From Vineibacter terrae (GTDB lineage: Bacteria > Pseudomonadota > Alphaproteobacteria > Reyranellales > Reyranellaceae), in NCBI RefSeq assembly GCF_008039615.1, contig NZ_VDUZ01000004.1:186001-250000 (forward strand): a stretch of DNA of 64,000 nt, given 5' to 3'. Below the pieces are notes generated by a model that saw nothing but the letters and a program-made list of their open reading frames with translations, was not told the DNA's origin and searched no databases. Position numbers and translations under genes: made by a program. Shown here in pieces: positions 1 to 8,957 of the stretch; positions within the stretch are counted from its first letter, which is position 1, and the number at the start of each line of letters is the position of its first letter.

Positions 1-2
1 AC

Positions 3-2240
3 ATCGATCCTGATCTGCTCGCGTATCGCCCGGTTCTGCTCCGGGCCCTGTCGCTGGGCTCGGCCGTGCCGCTCGACGGGGCGGCCAGGCAGACCGCGCC
101 GGAAACCGTCATCGAAGCCACGTGCGCCATCTTCGGCGCCCTGGCTGCCGTGAAGCCGCTGGTGATCTTCATCGATGACTGGCAATGGGCCGACGATGCG
201 ACACGCCAGACGCTCGGGCGAATCCGGAACATCGGGCGCGGGCCGATCCTGGTCCTGATCGCAAGCCGCGACTTCGCGCCCGGCGATCTGGCGATGAGCG
301 ATCTGGATGTCCTGGGACTAAGGCCGCTCACGGAGACGGAGGCGGAACAAACCATCAGCCAGCTCCTGCCGGGCATGGATCCCTTCGTGGTCCAGGATAT
401 CCGCGACTACTCGGGCGGCAACCCGCTGTTCCTGGAGGAGCTATGCCACTCGGTGGCGCACCAGAGCACGGCGCGCCGCATCGGCCATGCCCAGGCTGGC
501 GCCGCCTGGCTCGACAAGCTCATTGAGGCGCGTGTCGAACGGCTGCCAGCGGACCAGGCCCAGCTGGTTCGCATGGCGGCCGTCATCGGCAACGTGATCC
601 CGGTTTGGCTGCTGGAGAGGCTCAGTGGCTGCAACGTGCATCATCCGCTCGTCCTGGCGCTGATGAAGCAGGATCTGCTCTTCATGGGGGAGAGCGCCGG
701 AACACTGCGCTTCAAGCACGGCATCGCGCGCGACGTGATCTATGACGCCGTCGGGCTCAGCCAGCGCATGGCGCTGCATCGGCAGATCGCCGAGGTGCTG
801 CGGGAACAGGGCGCATCGGGTGGCGAGGAGGAGTTCTACGAGGCGCTTGCCTGCCACTACGGCGCGGCACGTCAGGCGCGTGAAGCAGCCAGGTACGCGG
901 AGCTGGCGGGCGACAAGGCAGTGGCCACGTCCGCCCTGGACCGCGCTCAGGTCCAGTATCAGGCGGCGCTGGCCGCGCTTGACCTGCTCGAGTCTTCGCA
1001 TGAGACATATGAGCGCTGGATCGGGATCGTGCAGCGCCTGGCTTTCGCCGCCGTGTTCGACCCGTCGCGGGAGCAGGTTGAAATCCTGCGGCGTGCGGTT
1101 ACGCTGGCCACGAGCCGTGGCGATGCGCCGGCGATCGCTCGCACCGAATACTGGCTCGGATATCTGACTTATGCTCTCGGTGAAGGCCGTGTCGCGACGC
1201 GCTATCTGGCGTCAGCGCTCGCCTATGCGCGGCGGGCCAACGACGCGCGGCTGGTGGCGCAGGTCGAGGCCACGCTGGGAGAAGCGTGCGCGGCCACCTG
1301 TGACTACGGCAAGTCGCTTGCGCTGCTTGACAGCTCGATCAGGGCGAAGAGCCAGCGCCAGAAAGGGAGCCGGCCAGCAGTGGGCTTCGCCTATGCATTG
1401 GCCTGCAAGGCGGCGGTTCATGGCGACCGCGGCGAGTTCGAGCAGGCGCAAGTCTGCTTCGACGACGCGCTTGCAGCGGTGCGCGGCACCGGTCATGAAG
1501 TCGAGGGCTCGGTGCTGTGCTGGCGCAGCGGTGTATACCTTTGGCAGGGCTGCTGGGACGAGGCCTGGCGAACCGCCGTGGATGCGCTGCGGGTCGCCGA
1601 GCGTGTCAGGAGTCGCTACCTGTATGCGCAAAGCCTGTCGCTGGGTGGATATGCATCATGGATGATGCAGCGCTCGGCAGCGGCGCTGCAGACCATCGTG
1701 GACGCGACGTCCTGGCACCGGGCGCGTGGCCGCAGCCTGTTCATCTCGCTCAACTATGGCTGGCTGGCCGACGGCATGGCCGCGAGCGGACGATGGGCGG
1801 AAGGGCGAGCATATGTGGCCCGGACGCTGATGCGCAGCCGTGGGCACGATAGATTGGGCGAAGCCATGGCATATCGCGCCATGGCACGCGCCTCGGCAGC
1901 CGGTCAGGCCCGTCGGCCACCGGCGTACTATATCGAGCTCGCAAGGAGGGCGGCATCGGCGCGGGACTCCTCCCACGAGATGGCTGCCACTCAGCTCTGC
2001 GATGCCGAGATCAAGCTCGGCCAGGGTGACCTCACCGCGGCCATCGTGCTGCTCGAGCAGGCGGGACACGCGTTCCGGGGGATGGGCATGGCCTGGCATC
2101 TGGCCGAGACGGCCCGGCTGCACCGCCTCTGTCAGGCTCAGGCTGTGCCGGGGGCGACCGGGGCCGCGGACGTCACCGGCGCTGGGGAAGTCATTGCGCC
2201 AGCGATGATCCCGAGCAGAATGCCCATGCCCATCCGGTAG
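3..2240 (+). CDS. AAA-ATPase/TPR signalling regulator, C-terminal part (5' end outside window)
   Basis: The frame is open to the first base of the window, so only the C-terminal ~745 residues are seen. The visible N-terminal part is the second half of an AAA_16/NACHT-like ATPase: the Walker B-like run VIFIDDWQWAD lies about 55-65 residues in, followed by a GGNPLFLEEL motif typical of the predicted ATPases of LuxR/SARP regulators and multidomain adenylate cyclases. The remaining ~450 residues are Ala/Arg-rich helical repeats of TPR type (Y-x-x-A-L-A-Y-A patterns). There is no C-terminal HTH, so any output domain (cyclase, kinase or HTH) would lie upstream, outside the window. The 3' end overlaps the convergent P450-like gene by about 100 bp. 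The fold assignment is good; the pathway is unknown. Confidence 0.75.
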   Translation: MDPDLLAYRPVLLRALSLGSAVPLDGAARQTAPETVIEATCAIFGALAAVKPLVIFIDDWQWADDATRQTLGRIRNIGRGPILVLIASRDFAPGDLAMSDLDVLGLRPLTETEAEQTISQLLPGMDPFVVQDIRDYSGGNPLFLEELCHSVAHQSTARRIGHAQAGAAWLDKLIEARVERLPADQAQLVRMAAVIGNVIPVWLLERLSGCNVHHPLVLALMKQDLLFMGESAGTLRFKHGIARDVIYDAVGLSQRMALHRQIAEVLREQGASGGEEEFYEALACHYGAARQAREAARYAELAGDKAVATSALDRAQVQYQAALAALDLLESSHETYERWIGIVQRLAFAAVFDPSREQVEILRRAVTLATSRGDAPAIARTEYWLGYLTYALGEGRVATRYLASALAYARRANDARLVAQVEATLGEACAATCDYGKSLALLDSSIRAKSQRQKGSRPAVGFAYALACKAAVHGDRGEFEQAQVCFDDALAAVRGTGHEVEGSVLCWRSGVYLWQGCWDEAWRTAVDALRVAERVRSRYLYAQSLSLGGYASWMMQRSAAALQTIVDATSWHRARGRSLFISLNYGWLADGMAASGRWAEGRAYVARTLMRSRGHDRLGEAMAYRAMARASAAGQARRPPAYYIELARRAASARDSSHEMAATQLCDAEIKLGQGDLTAAIVLLEQAGHAFRGMGMAWHLAETARLHRLCQAQAVPGATGAADVTGAGEVIAPAMIPSRMPMPIR

Positions 2241-3430
2241 CCGGGACATGCGTGCGTCGGATGAGGCTCTCTTCCGCGGCTGCCGCCAAAGATCGGCGTG
2301 ACGTCGGTGACACCTTTGCGCAGATCTTCCTGGGTGGCCGACTCGATGCTGACATGGATCCTGTCGCCCTTGGACACCTTCTCCCCGTTGAGCAGGTGAT
2401 CCGCCGCGGCCGTGCGCCAGACGCTTCCGGGCGTAGGCCGCATCTGCATCGCCTGCATCAGCGGCTCCTCAAGAACGGCACACGCTTTCTTGTACAGATC
2501 TTCCGACGGATGCGCCGCGAACGCGGCGGCAAGGGCGTCGTACCTGTTGGTCCGTTTCCAAATCTCCAAGACGGCAAGTAGATTGAGCTGCACCGTGGGC
2601 AGCATGCCCATCATCACGCCAACGATGGTGCGGGCGAGCAGGTCGGCCTGGCCCGGGAAGGCCTTGAAGAGGGCTCGTGTCAAGGTGCCGTCCGGCGTCG
2701 TCCCGTCTCGGTGATGCCCGGTCACGAACTGCCGCACGGACAGCCGCAGAAGATGGCCCTTCACCATGCCTGACCAGGCTCGCTTCGCATCCGGCGAAAG
2801 CTCCGTTATGGAGTGCGACAGGAAGGCGAAATCTCCCGGACATTTCGGCGGATGTGCGGTGTCGAGGCCGAACCCACCTTCCATCATGTGCACGCCATCC
2901 GGCAGGCCGAACCAGTGTGTGCAAAGCGCTGCCAGCACCCTCACAGACAATTTCTCCGCGTCGCCTGGCGCGATGCCCTGCTGATCTATCGCATTTCTTG
3001 TCTTGTCGAATGCAAGGCGGAACGCCTCCTCGGCCGCGACGGCCGAGATGGCCGCATTGGATTTCCACGCCTGCTCGCCATACCGCTTGTCGCTTCCGTC
3101 AAGGCCGAGATAGATCAGGCCCAGGCTGTCTTCCATGCGCTCAGCATAGCCGCTGACGGAATAGTGTTGAGCCGCATCCTCGAAGACCTCCATCACCCGT
3201 TCCTTGCCGGTGACCCGGATCACATCGGCCGACCGGACGACATCCCGCTGTTGATCGAGGTCAGGCAGGTTGAGAGGTCCGGCAGCGTCGAGGGCGGGTG
3301 CGCTCCCCCGAAACGCGTCGGCAGCATGAGCGAGACTTGGCGGAAGCAAATCTCCGATGTCGCGAGCATTCTCAACCATGCGTTGGGCATCGATGATCTT
3401 TTCCTCACTCCATTTGGAATCTGATGGCAT
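2138..3430 (-). CDS. cytochrome P450-like haem protein (peroxidase-associated type)
   Basis: 430 residues. The C-terminal THACPGYRMGMG motif matches the Cys-ligand loop of P450-like proteins found beside or fused to haem peroxidases (fatty-acid dioxygenase/diol synthase type). It is preceded by an ERR-like/meander region containing RPTPGSVWRTA and by the helix-I-like stretch MMGMLPTVQLNLL. There is no N-terminal anchor, so a soluble enzyme is expected. The start at 3430 is chosen because GGAGAG sits 6 nt upstream; an in-frame start at 3511 has no comparable site. A -10 match and a CRP-type palindrome lie upstream. Substrate is not predictable; a missing peroxidase partner is possible, because none is next to it. 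It overlaps the convergent ATPase gene at its 3' end. Confidence 0.62.
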   Translation of the reverse strand: MPSDSKWSEEKIIDAQRMVENARDIGDLLPPSLAHAADAFRGSAPALDAAGPLNLPDLDQQRDVVRSADVIRVTGKERVMEVFEDAAQHYSVSGYAERMEDSLGLIYLGLDGSDKRYGEQAWKSNAAISAVAAEEAFRLAFDKTRNAIDQQGIAPGDAEKLSVRVLAALCTHWFGLPDGVHMMEGGFGLDTAHPPKCPGDFAFLSHSITELSPDAKRAWSGMVKGHLLRLSVRQFVTGHHRDGTTPDGTLTRALFKAFPGQADLLARTIVGVMMGMLPTVQLNLLAVLEIWKRTNRYDALAAAFAAHPSEDLYKKACAVLEEPLMQAMQMRPTPGSVWRTAAADHLLNGEKVSKGDRIHVSIESATQEDLRKGVTDVTPIFGGSRGREPHPTHACPGYRMGMGILLGIIAGAMTSPAPVTSAAPVAPGTA

Positions 3431-3522
3431 TGAATCTCTCCGAGTCCGTGTCGAGTGGGACATCGGCGGCACGCTTCGGCGACTCAGATCATATTTTGCG
3501 CGGATGCCCATCCCCGACCATT

Positions 3523-3587
3523 ATTATAACCGCAAAGAAATTCCGGCACGCCATAAGAAAACTACGCAATGTGATACTCGTCACATT
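3523..3587 (-). promoter_or_regulatory. CRP/FNR-type operator with minus-strand -10 for the P450-like gene
   Basis: AATGTGA-N6-TCACATT occupies 3568-3587 and contains the exact TGTGA-N6-TCACA core of the CRP consensus. On the minus strand a perfect TATAAT lies at 3528-3523 with no good -35. If transcription starts 7 bp past the -10 (about 3516), the palindrome centre (3577.5) falls at -61.5, the classic class I activator position. The site also lies 115 bp upstream of the divergent LuxR gene. The transcription start is inferred, and whether CRP or another family member binds is unknown. Confidence 0.6.
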
Positions 3588-3701
3588 CGAGCTGGTTTTG
3601 CCCCCCTAAGGTGGCCGTCGCCTGCGGGAGGACAGCCGTGACCGGATACGCGACCGGAACGGAGCGCGTCACGCTCTCGCCCTTGCGCGGTAGCATCACC
3701 T

Positions 3702-4859
3702 ATGTCCGATACATCCCACTTCTTGATCGTCGAGAGCATCTATGAGGCGGCAGCCGATCCGTCGCAGTGGAGCCGGGCGCTGAGCCGGCTGGCAGCGTCG
3801 ATCGGCGGCCAGAGCTTCATGGTGGTGCACGACCCGGTCCAGGGTGTCGGGACCTGCTCCTGGCATGCCAACTGGGACCCGCGTTGGGTCGCGGCCTACG
3901 ATCGGCACTACGCCAGCCGAAACCCCTGGCTGGCGCGGGTGGCGCGGCGGCCGGCAGGCCGGGCCGAGCCGGCCGAGTTCTTCCTGGCCCGCGCCGACCT
4001 CCGCAAGACCGAGTGGTACAACGATTTCCTGCGGCCGCAGGGGCTTGGCAGCGCCATCGGCGTGACCCTGTTGCAGGACCGCACACGCTACATCACCGCC
4101 GGCGTGCTGGTTCCCGAGCGCGATGAAGCCGAGCACAAGGCTTCCGTGGCCTTCCTGCAGCGTCTTGCGCCACATCTGCAGCGGGCGCTGCAGGTCAATC
4201 GCCAGCTTGCCGGTGCCGACATGCAGTGGCAGGCGGCGCAAGCCTGCTTCGATCGTCTGGATACGGGCGTGGTGCTGGTGGGAAGCGACCGGCGGATCCG
4301 TCTCGCCAACGCCCAGGCGCAGCGGATCCTGCGCGAAGGCGACGGGTTGAGCCAGGACCGCGACGGCCATCTGCGCGCCGCTTCCGGCACCGACGACCGC
4401 CTCGTGCAGGCCGCCCTGCAGTCGATCCTTGTCGGCGATGCCATGCCATCGGGCGCCGGTGACGTCCTGGCGGTGCGCCGCCGCTCCGCGAAGCGGCCCT
4501 ATGGCCTTCTCGTCGCCGGCCTGCGGCCATCGTCGATGATGCCCGACGCCGCCGGCACGATGGCGATCGTGCTCATCATGGCTTCGGATGGCGAGCGGAC
4601 GATCAAGGCCGAAACCGTCGCGAAGCTTCTCGAGCTGACGGGCGCCGAGGCGCGCGTCGTCACCTTGCTGGCCTCGGGCGTGCGCGCGCCCGATATCGGT
4701 CCGGCCATGAACGTCAGCTATAACACCGTGCGCACGCTGCTGGCGCGCGCCATGGCCAAGACCGAAACCACCACCCAGGCCAACCTGGTGCGGCTGGCCG
4801 TCTCGGCCGGCGGCGGCGCGCTGGCGCGAGCGCCCGCGATCGCGGCGCGGCCAACGTGA
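3702..4859 (+). CDS. LuxR-family transcriptional regulator with PAS-like sensor region
   Basis: 385 residues. The first ~165 residues form a mixed alpha/beta sensor region, followed by a PAS-like segment around 190-290 (VLVGSDRRIRLANAQAQRIL is the usual PAS entry). The C-terminal ~60 residues are a LuxR/FixJ-type HTH: LTGAEARVVTLLASG, then the recognition-helix area VSYNTVRTLL. There is no receiver domain, so regulation is probably by ligand or by partner. The gene is divergent from the P450-like gene, and the CRP-type palindrome lies between them, so it may control that gene; this is inference from position. The start is the first ATG; the Shine-Dalgarno is weak. Confidence 0.8.
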   Translation: MSDTSHFLIVESIYEAAADPSQWSRALSRLAASIGGQSFMVVHDPVQGVGTCSWHANWDPRWVAAYDRHYASRNPWLARVARRPAGRAEPAEFFLARADLRKTEWYNDFLRPQGLGSAIGVTLLQDRTRYITAGVLVPERDEAEHKASVAFLQRLAPHLQRALQVNRQLAGADMQWQAAQACFDRLDTGVVLVGSDRRIRLANAQAQRILREGDGLSQDRDGHLRAASGTDDRLVQAALQSILVGDAMPSGAGDVLAVRRRSAKRPYGLLVAGLRPSSMMPDAAGTMAIVLIMASDGERTIKAETVAKLLELTGAEARVVTLLASGVRAPDIGPAMNVSYNTVRTLLARAMAKTETTTQANLVRLAVSAGGGALARAPAIAARPT

Positions 4860-4919
4860 TCGTATTTCATCGCACCGCGCTCTAAAGTCGGCGGCAAGGA
4901 TTGCCGCAAGGGCCGGATC

Positions 4920-5669
4920 ATGATGCCATCGCTCGTCGCACGCTGCCTTGCCGGGGCGCTGCTGGTGCTCACCTCGGCCTGCGTGCAGCAGCAGGCGCCA
5001 TCGGCGTCCCCGGCGGCGGCGCCGGTCCTCTCCTGGAAGGCGCTGCTGATCGGCGGCGACGATGCGCAGCCGGTGTTCAGCAACGCCGTCGACACCCTGC
5101 AGCAGCGCCTGGCGGCGTTCGGCGTGGCGGCGCAGGACATCGCCGTGCTCAAGAGCGACGCGCCGCCGGGAGAGGGCGTGGCCAACCGCGCCAATGTCGA
5201 GCGGCAGGTGCACCGCCTGGCCGGGACGGCGGCCACCGGCTGCTTCGTCTTCATCACCGCCCATGGCTATCCGCGGGGCGGGCTGGTGCTGGCGCGCTCG
5301 CGCATCGTGATCCGGCCCGGCGACCTCGACCGCCTGCTCGAGCGCGCCTGCGGCGCGCTGCCGACCGTGGCCATCGCCTCGGGCTGCTTCTCCGGCGTCT
5401 ACACCGACGATGCCACCCTGCGCCGGCCCAACCGCATCGTGCTCGCCGCCGCGCGCGCCGACCTGCCGTCCTTCGGCTGCAGCGCCAGCGAACGCTACAC
5501 CTACTATGATCGCTGCTTTCTCGATGTGCTGCAGCAGGGCGCGCCCTGGCAGGCGATCGCCGCCAGGGTCAGCCAGTGCGTGTCCGGGATCGAGCGCCGC
5601 AGCGGCGATCCACCCTCACACCCCCAGGCCTTCTTCGGCGCCGCCGTCGCGCGCCTGGCGGCGTTCTGA
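4920..5669 (+). CDS. C13-family (legumain/caspase-like) cysteine peptidase lipoprotein
   Basis: 249 residues. A lipobox ending LTSAC puts the lipidated Cys at 21, so the protein should sit on a membrane facing the periplasm. The catalytic dyad of clan CD is visible: His115 in FITAHGYPRGG and Cys156 in IASGCFSG, each after a hydrophobic strand. The tail (SASERYTYYDRCFLD) matches bacterial C13 proteins. Substrates of these bacterial members are not established; asparaginyl specificity cannot be assumed. The last 54 bp overlap the 3' end of the convergent DUF1835 gene. ATG codons at 4920 and 4923 are equally possible starts. Confidence 0.75.
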   Translation: MMPSLVARCLAGALLVLTSACVQQQAPSASPAAAPVLSWKALLIGGDDAQPVFSNAVDTLQQRLAAFGVAAQDIAVLKSDAPPGEGVANRANVERQVHRLAGTAATGCFVFITAHGYPRGGLVLARSRIVIRPGDLDRLLERACGALPTVAIASGCFSGVYTDDATLRRPNRIVLAAARADLPSFGCSASERYTYYDRCFLDVLQQGAPWQAIAARVSQCVSGIERRSGDPPSHPQAFFGAAVARLAAF

Positions 5670-6954
5670 GCGCACCGGCCGGCCCTGTCCGGCCGACCAG
5701 CGCCATCCCGGCGCATCGGCGGCGATGCGCACGCCGCCGACCCAGCGCCCGGGCAGGCGCAGCTGCGTGCCGTCGGATCGGCCCGCCAGCAGGGCGGCGC
5801 CGATCTCCGTCAGCCGGTAGGCCTGCTGCGGCCAGGGTTGCCGGGCCGTGGCGTCATCGAGCGCCACAGGCGGCGCGCCGGCTTCGGCCATGTCGCGCAG
5901 GATGGCGCGGAACATCAGATCGCCGAGGAAGGGCAGGGGCTCGCGCGCCTGGGTGGCGTGGAACAGCGCCGACACCGTGCCCGGACCATCCTGGAGCTGG
6001 GCCAGGATCAGGCGCTGCGTCAGGCTCAACCCGTCCTGCGTCCAGGGCAGCTCCTGCAGGTGCCGCGTCAGCGCCCCGGCCATGGCCGGCAGCTCGGGCG
6101 TGCCCGAGGCGGCGACGGCATGCAGCGCCATGGGGGCGGGCTCGCGCAGGGCCGTCCAGACGGCATGGCCCAGCCGCAGCTGCGCCGCGGTCACCGGGCG
6201 GCGGGTCTCCCACAGCGAGCGCAAGGCCGCCGGTGACAGCTGCCCCAGCCCGACATAGCGATGCGTCATCGGGAAGCGGTCGGCGCAGATCAGGTCCAGC
6301 GGCGGCGGGCGCGTCGCCGCCTGGAGCGCGGCCAGCACGCGGGCCAGCACGAGCTGGTCGTAGCTGTCGTGCTCGAACCACAGCACGATGCGCTGCGTGC
6401 CCGCGGCCAGCCGTGACAGCGCCGCGTCCTGGGCCGCCAGCCTGGCCGCGGCCGCCTCCGGCGTCGTGTCGTAGGCCGCCGCGATGAAGCGGCTGCGGAT
6501 GGCGGCCAGGTCACCGTCGCGGGGCACGGGCCCCTGGCAATAGGGATCGCTGAACTCGACGAAGCGGCCGGTGAAGCCGGCCTGCGCCAGGCCTTCGCCG
6601 ATATCCGAGCCGCAGCGCAGATGCATCGTCGGCTGTCCGGCGTCAGGGGCGGGCGCCCGGCCGGCAATGTCGCGTCGGGCACGCTCCAGGCGCTCGACAT
6701 GGACCTTGAGCTGCGGCCAGCTCGCCAGCCCCAGCTCGCGGGCGATGACCAGCTGCGCGTCGCTGAGCCTGCCCAGGTGCTGCGTGCGGCATGTCGGCCG
6801 GCATGACGTCGCGCGCGGCGGGGTGGTGCCGCCTGACACGCTCGACGGCCTCGGGCGCGCACCGCGCTATTGCCTGCCGCAGCTCCTTGGCGCGGGTCTT
6901 CTGCTGCTGGAGATTGAAACGCTGGTCGTCGCCGCGCAAAGCTGCGTCGGTCAT
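5616..6954 (-). pseudogene. DUF1835/DUF3658-type protein, interrupted by a single-base frameshift
   Basis: The first 55-60 codons (start 6954, with AAGGGG upstream) encode a helical region with FNLQQQKTRAKELR. The reading frame then changes near 6780: after MPADMPHA the family sequence continues one frame away as HLGRLSDAQLVIARELGLASW, followed by the DUF1835 core (MHLRCGSDIGEGL, LWFEHDSYDQLVLARVL) and the DUF3658-like tail. Deleting one G restores a full-length ~445-residue protein. It could be a true frameshift mutation or a base error in a GC-rich stretch. Family members are cytoplasmic and uncharacterised. The C-terminus overlaps the C13 gene on the other strand. Confidence 0.7.
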
Positions 6955-7119
6955 GGCGATCCCCTTTGCTGGTGCCTGTGTCCGCATGACAGACCAAAAG
7001 GGATTAAGACGTAATCGTCGCTGCTGGTTGTGGGCGCTGCCCTTCCCGCGGACCGGATGCGTCAACCTCGCTGCCGCAACATAGCGCCCGCCGGGCCTGA
7101 TTCAAGAGTGGATTGGCTG

Positions 7120-7160
7120 TTGACAGTGAGTATTCGCTCATATAAAAAGAGCACATACTC
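7120..7160 (+). promoter_or_regulatory. promoter with tandem TetR-type operator-like palindromes
   Basis: TTGACA at 7120-7125 is followed 17 nt later by TAAAAA (7143-7148), or 15 nt later by TATAAA. Two related quasi-palindromes cover it: TGAGTATTCGCTCA (7127-7140) between the -35 and -10, and AGAGCACATACTCA (7148-7161) just after the -10. Their centres are 21 bp apart, two helical turns, and the outer halves are also inverted copies of each other. This layout is typical of TetR-family repression. No tetR-like gene is in the window, so the regulator is unknown. Confidence 0.6.
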
Positions 7161-7175
7161 ATTTCGGAACCTGCC

Positions 7176-7532
7176 ATGAGCGTCGTATCCCAACCTCAGC
7201 AAGCGTCGTACCCGTCCAGCGCCGTGGCCACCGCCCATCCCTTCGCCAAGGCGTTCGCCTCGGGCGGCCTGGTCTATATCGTCGCGACGTCGGTCATGCT
7301 GCTGCTGGCCCTGCGTGCGCTGCCGGTGGATGCGACGTCCTACGAGCTCGGCTACGCCACGGCGCGGGCGCTGGCGCAGTTCACCGTGGCCGGCTTCGTG
7401 CCGGCGCTGATCATGGGCATGGCCGTCCAGCAGTCGCCGCGGCGCTGGCGCTTCTGGCAGATCTCGCTTTCGGTGATGGCCATGTTCTGCGTGACTGCCG
7501 CGCTGCAGACCCTGGGGACCACGCCGCACTGA
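7176..7532 (+). CDS. small inner-membrane protein, unknown function
   Basis: 118 residues with three likely membrane helices: about 25-46 ([20 protein letters not shown]), 68-86 and 93-112. I do not recognise the family; DUF2798-like small membrane proteins are similar in layout, but no diagnostic motif is visible. It lies directly behind a strong promoter with tandem TetR-type operator-like sites, so it is probably kept off and induced by a small ligand, as is common for efflux or stress proteins. The next gene, of Mpo1 type, follows 58 bp downstream on the same strand and could be cotranscribed. Confidence 0.6.
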   Translation: MSVVSQPQQASYPSSAVATAHPFAKAFASGGLVYIVATSVMLLLALRALPVDATSYELGYATARALAQFTVAGFVPALIMGMAVQQSPRRWRFWQISLSVMAMFCVTAALQTLGTTPH

Positions 7533-7590
7533 GCCACATCGGCCCCGACGCCCACCTTGTGCTATCGTGCGGCCGCTGGAGGCCGCTGAG

Positions 7591-7923
7591 ATGGCAAAGA
7601 CCTGCACGACCTATACCGAATTCTGGCCGTTCTATCTGCGTGAGCATGCCAAGCCGGCGACGCGGGCGGTGCATTATGTCGGCACGATCCTGTCGATGGT
7701 CGTGCTTGTGTGGGCCATCGCCACCCAGAGCTGGTGGTGGCTGGTCGCGGTGCCGCTGGCCGGCTATGGCGCGGCCTGGATCGGGCACTTCTTCATCGAG
7801 AAGAACCGGCCGGCGACCTTCACCTATCCGTTCTGGTCGCTGATCAGCGACTACAAGATGTGCTTCATGTTCCTCACCGGCCAGCTCGGCCGGGAGCTGA
7901 TGAAGCATCAGATCCGGACCTGA
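7591..7923 (+). CDS. Mpo1-like (DUF962) membrane protein
   Basis: 110 residues. The family signature is clear: [18 protein letters not shown] near the N-terminus, then two membrane helices (about 30-46 and 48-65) and the [17 protein letters not shown] box, followed by [12 protein letters not shown]. The conserved His residues of these boxes are the iron ligands in yeast Mpo1, a dioxygenase acting on 2-hydroxy fatty acids; bacterial members are assumed to be related but are largely untested. The start at 7591 is preferred over 7567 because GGAGG lies 8 nt upstream. Length is normal for short bacterial members. Confidence 0.8.
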   Translation: MAKTCTTYTEFWPFYLREHAKPATRAVHYVGTILSMVVLVWAIATQSWWWLVAVPLAGYGAAWIGHFFIEKNRPATFTYPFWSLISDYKMCFMFLTGQLGRELMKHQIRT

Positions 7924-7945
7924 TACCGGCGGCGCGCTCCCGGCG

Positions 7946-7960
7946 CGTATAATTTATACG
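7946..7960. promoter_or_regulatory. 15-bp palindrome containing a TATAAT -10
   Basis: CGTATAATTTATACG is a perfect palindrome around its central T. It contains TATAAT at 7948-7953, 66 bp before the epimerase start. No good -35 is visible 16-18 bp upstream. It may be an operator overlapping the promoter of the epimerase gene. Confidence 0.4.
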
Positions 7961-8018
7961 TTCGCATCGTGGAACCGGTTGGCCACAATGCCGGCCCACC
8001 GGCGAGCGGGTGTGCGGC

Positions 8019-8957
8019 ATGCGTGTGTTGTTGACAGGGTCTTCGGGGTGGCTGGGCCGGGCGCTGGCGCCGCTTCTGCAGGCGCAGGGGCATGAGGTGA
8101 TCGGCTTCGATCCGGTGCCGTCGGCGCATACGACGATTGTCGGCTCGGTCGCCGATCGGGCTCTCGTGCGCGCCGTGATCGCCGATGGCCGCGTCCAGGC
8201 CATCATCCATGGCGGCGCCCTGCACAAGCCGCATGTCGAGCGCCATGCGCCCGACGACTTCATCGCCGTCAATGTCAGCGGCACGCTGAACCTGCTGGCG
8301 GAGGCGGTGGCGCAGGGTGTCGAGCGCTTCGTCTTCACATCGACGACGTCGCTGATGATCTCGCGCCGCATCCGGGCCGGCCGCGAGGGCGGCGCGCGCC
8401 GGGCCGAATGGCTCACCGAGGCCATGCAGCCGGCGCCGCGCAACATCTACGGTGTCAGCAAGCTCTCGGCCGAGCATCTCTGCCGGCTGTACCACGAGCA
8501 GCACGGCCTGCCGATGGTGGTGCTGCGCACCGGGCGGTTCTTCCCGGAGGCCGATGACATGGCGCATGTCATCCGCCAGTCGGACGCCAACACCAAGGCC
8601 AACGAGCTGCTCTACCGGCGGCTCACGGTCGATGACGCCGCCCGGGCGCATGTCATGGCGCTGGACCGCGCGCCGGCGATCGGCTTCGACGTCTTCATCA
8701 TCTCCGCGCCGCCGCCCTTCGTGCCGGATGACTGCGAGGCGCTGATCAACGACGCGCCGCGCGTGGTCGCGCGCTATTTCCCCGACTACCCGGCGATCTA
8801 CGCCCGGCTGGGCTGGACGATGTTCGACAGCATCGACCGGGTCTATGATCCGTCGCACGCGGCGCGGCGGCTGGGCTTCACCTGCCGCACCGGCTTTCGC
8901 GAGATGCTGGCCGGGCTGACACGTGGTCGGGCCGCGGCGCTCCAGCGCCGCTCATGA
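8019..8957 (+). CDS. NAD-dependent epimerase/dehydratase (extended SDR)
   Basis: 312 residues. The N-terminal Rossmann motif TGSSGWLG is at 6-13 and the catalytic YGVSK (Tyr and Lys) is at 144-148, with the Ser/Thr run TSTTS at 107-111. This is the extended-SDR layout of nucleotide-sugar epimerases. The substrate cannot be read from the sequence. MRVLLTG at 8019 is the natural start; an upstream ATG at 8010 adds only MCG. The last codons run into a long palindromic repeat (8925-9005). No sugar or polysaccharide genes surround it, so a pathway cannot be assigned. Confidence 0.8.
   Translation: MRVLLTGSSGWLGRALAPLLQAQGHEVIGFDPVPSAHTTIVGSVADRALVRAVIADGRVQAIIHGGALHKPHVERHAPDDFIAVNVSGTLNLLAEAVAQGVERFVFTSTTSLMISRRIRAGREGGARRAEWLTEAMQPAPRNIYGVSKLSAEHLCRLYHEQHGLPMVVLRTGRFFPEADDMAHVIRQSDANTKANELLYRRLTVDDAARAHVMALDRAPAIGFDVFIISAPPPFVPDDCEALINDAPRVVARYFPDYPAIYARLGWTMFDSIDRVYDPSHAARRLGFTCRTGFREMLAGLTRGRAAALQRRS

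Noticed and set aside
3696-5264. Long minus-strand open frame opposite the LuxR and C13 genes
   Set aside because: Arg/Gly/His-rich, no family pattern, and fully opposite two genes with clear motifs. Such frames are expected in high-GC DNA.
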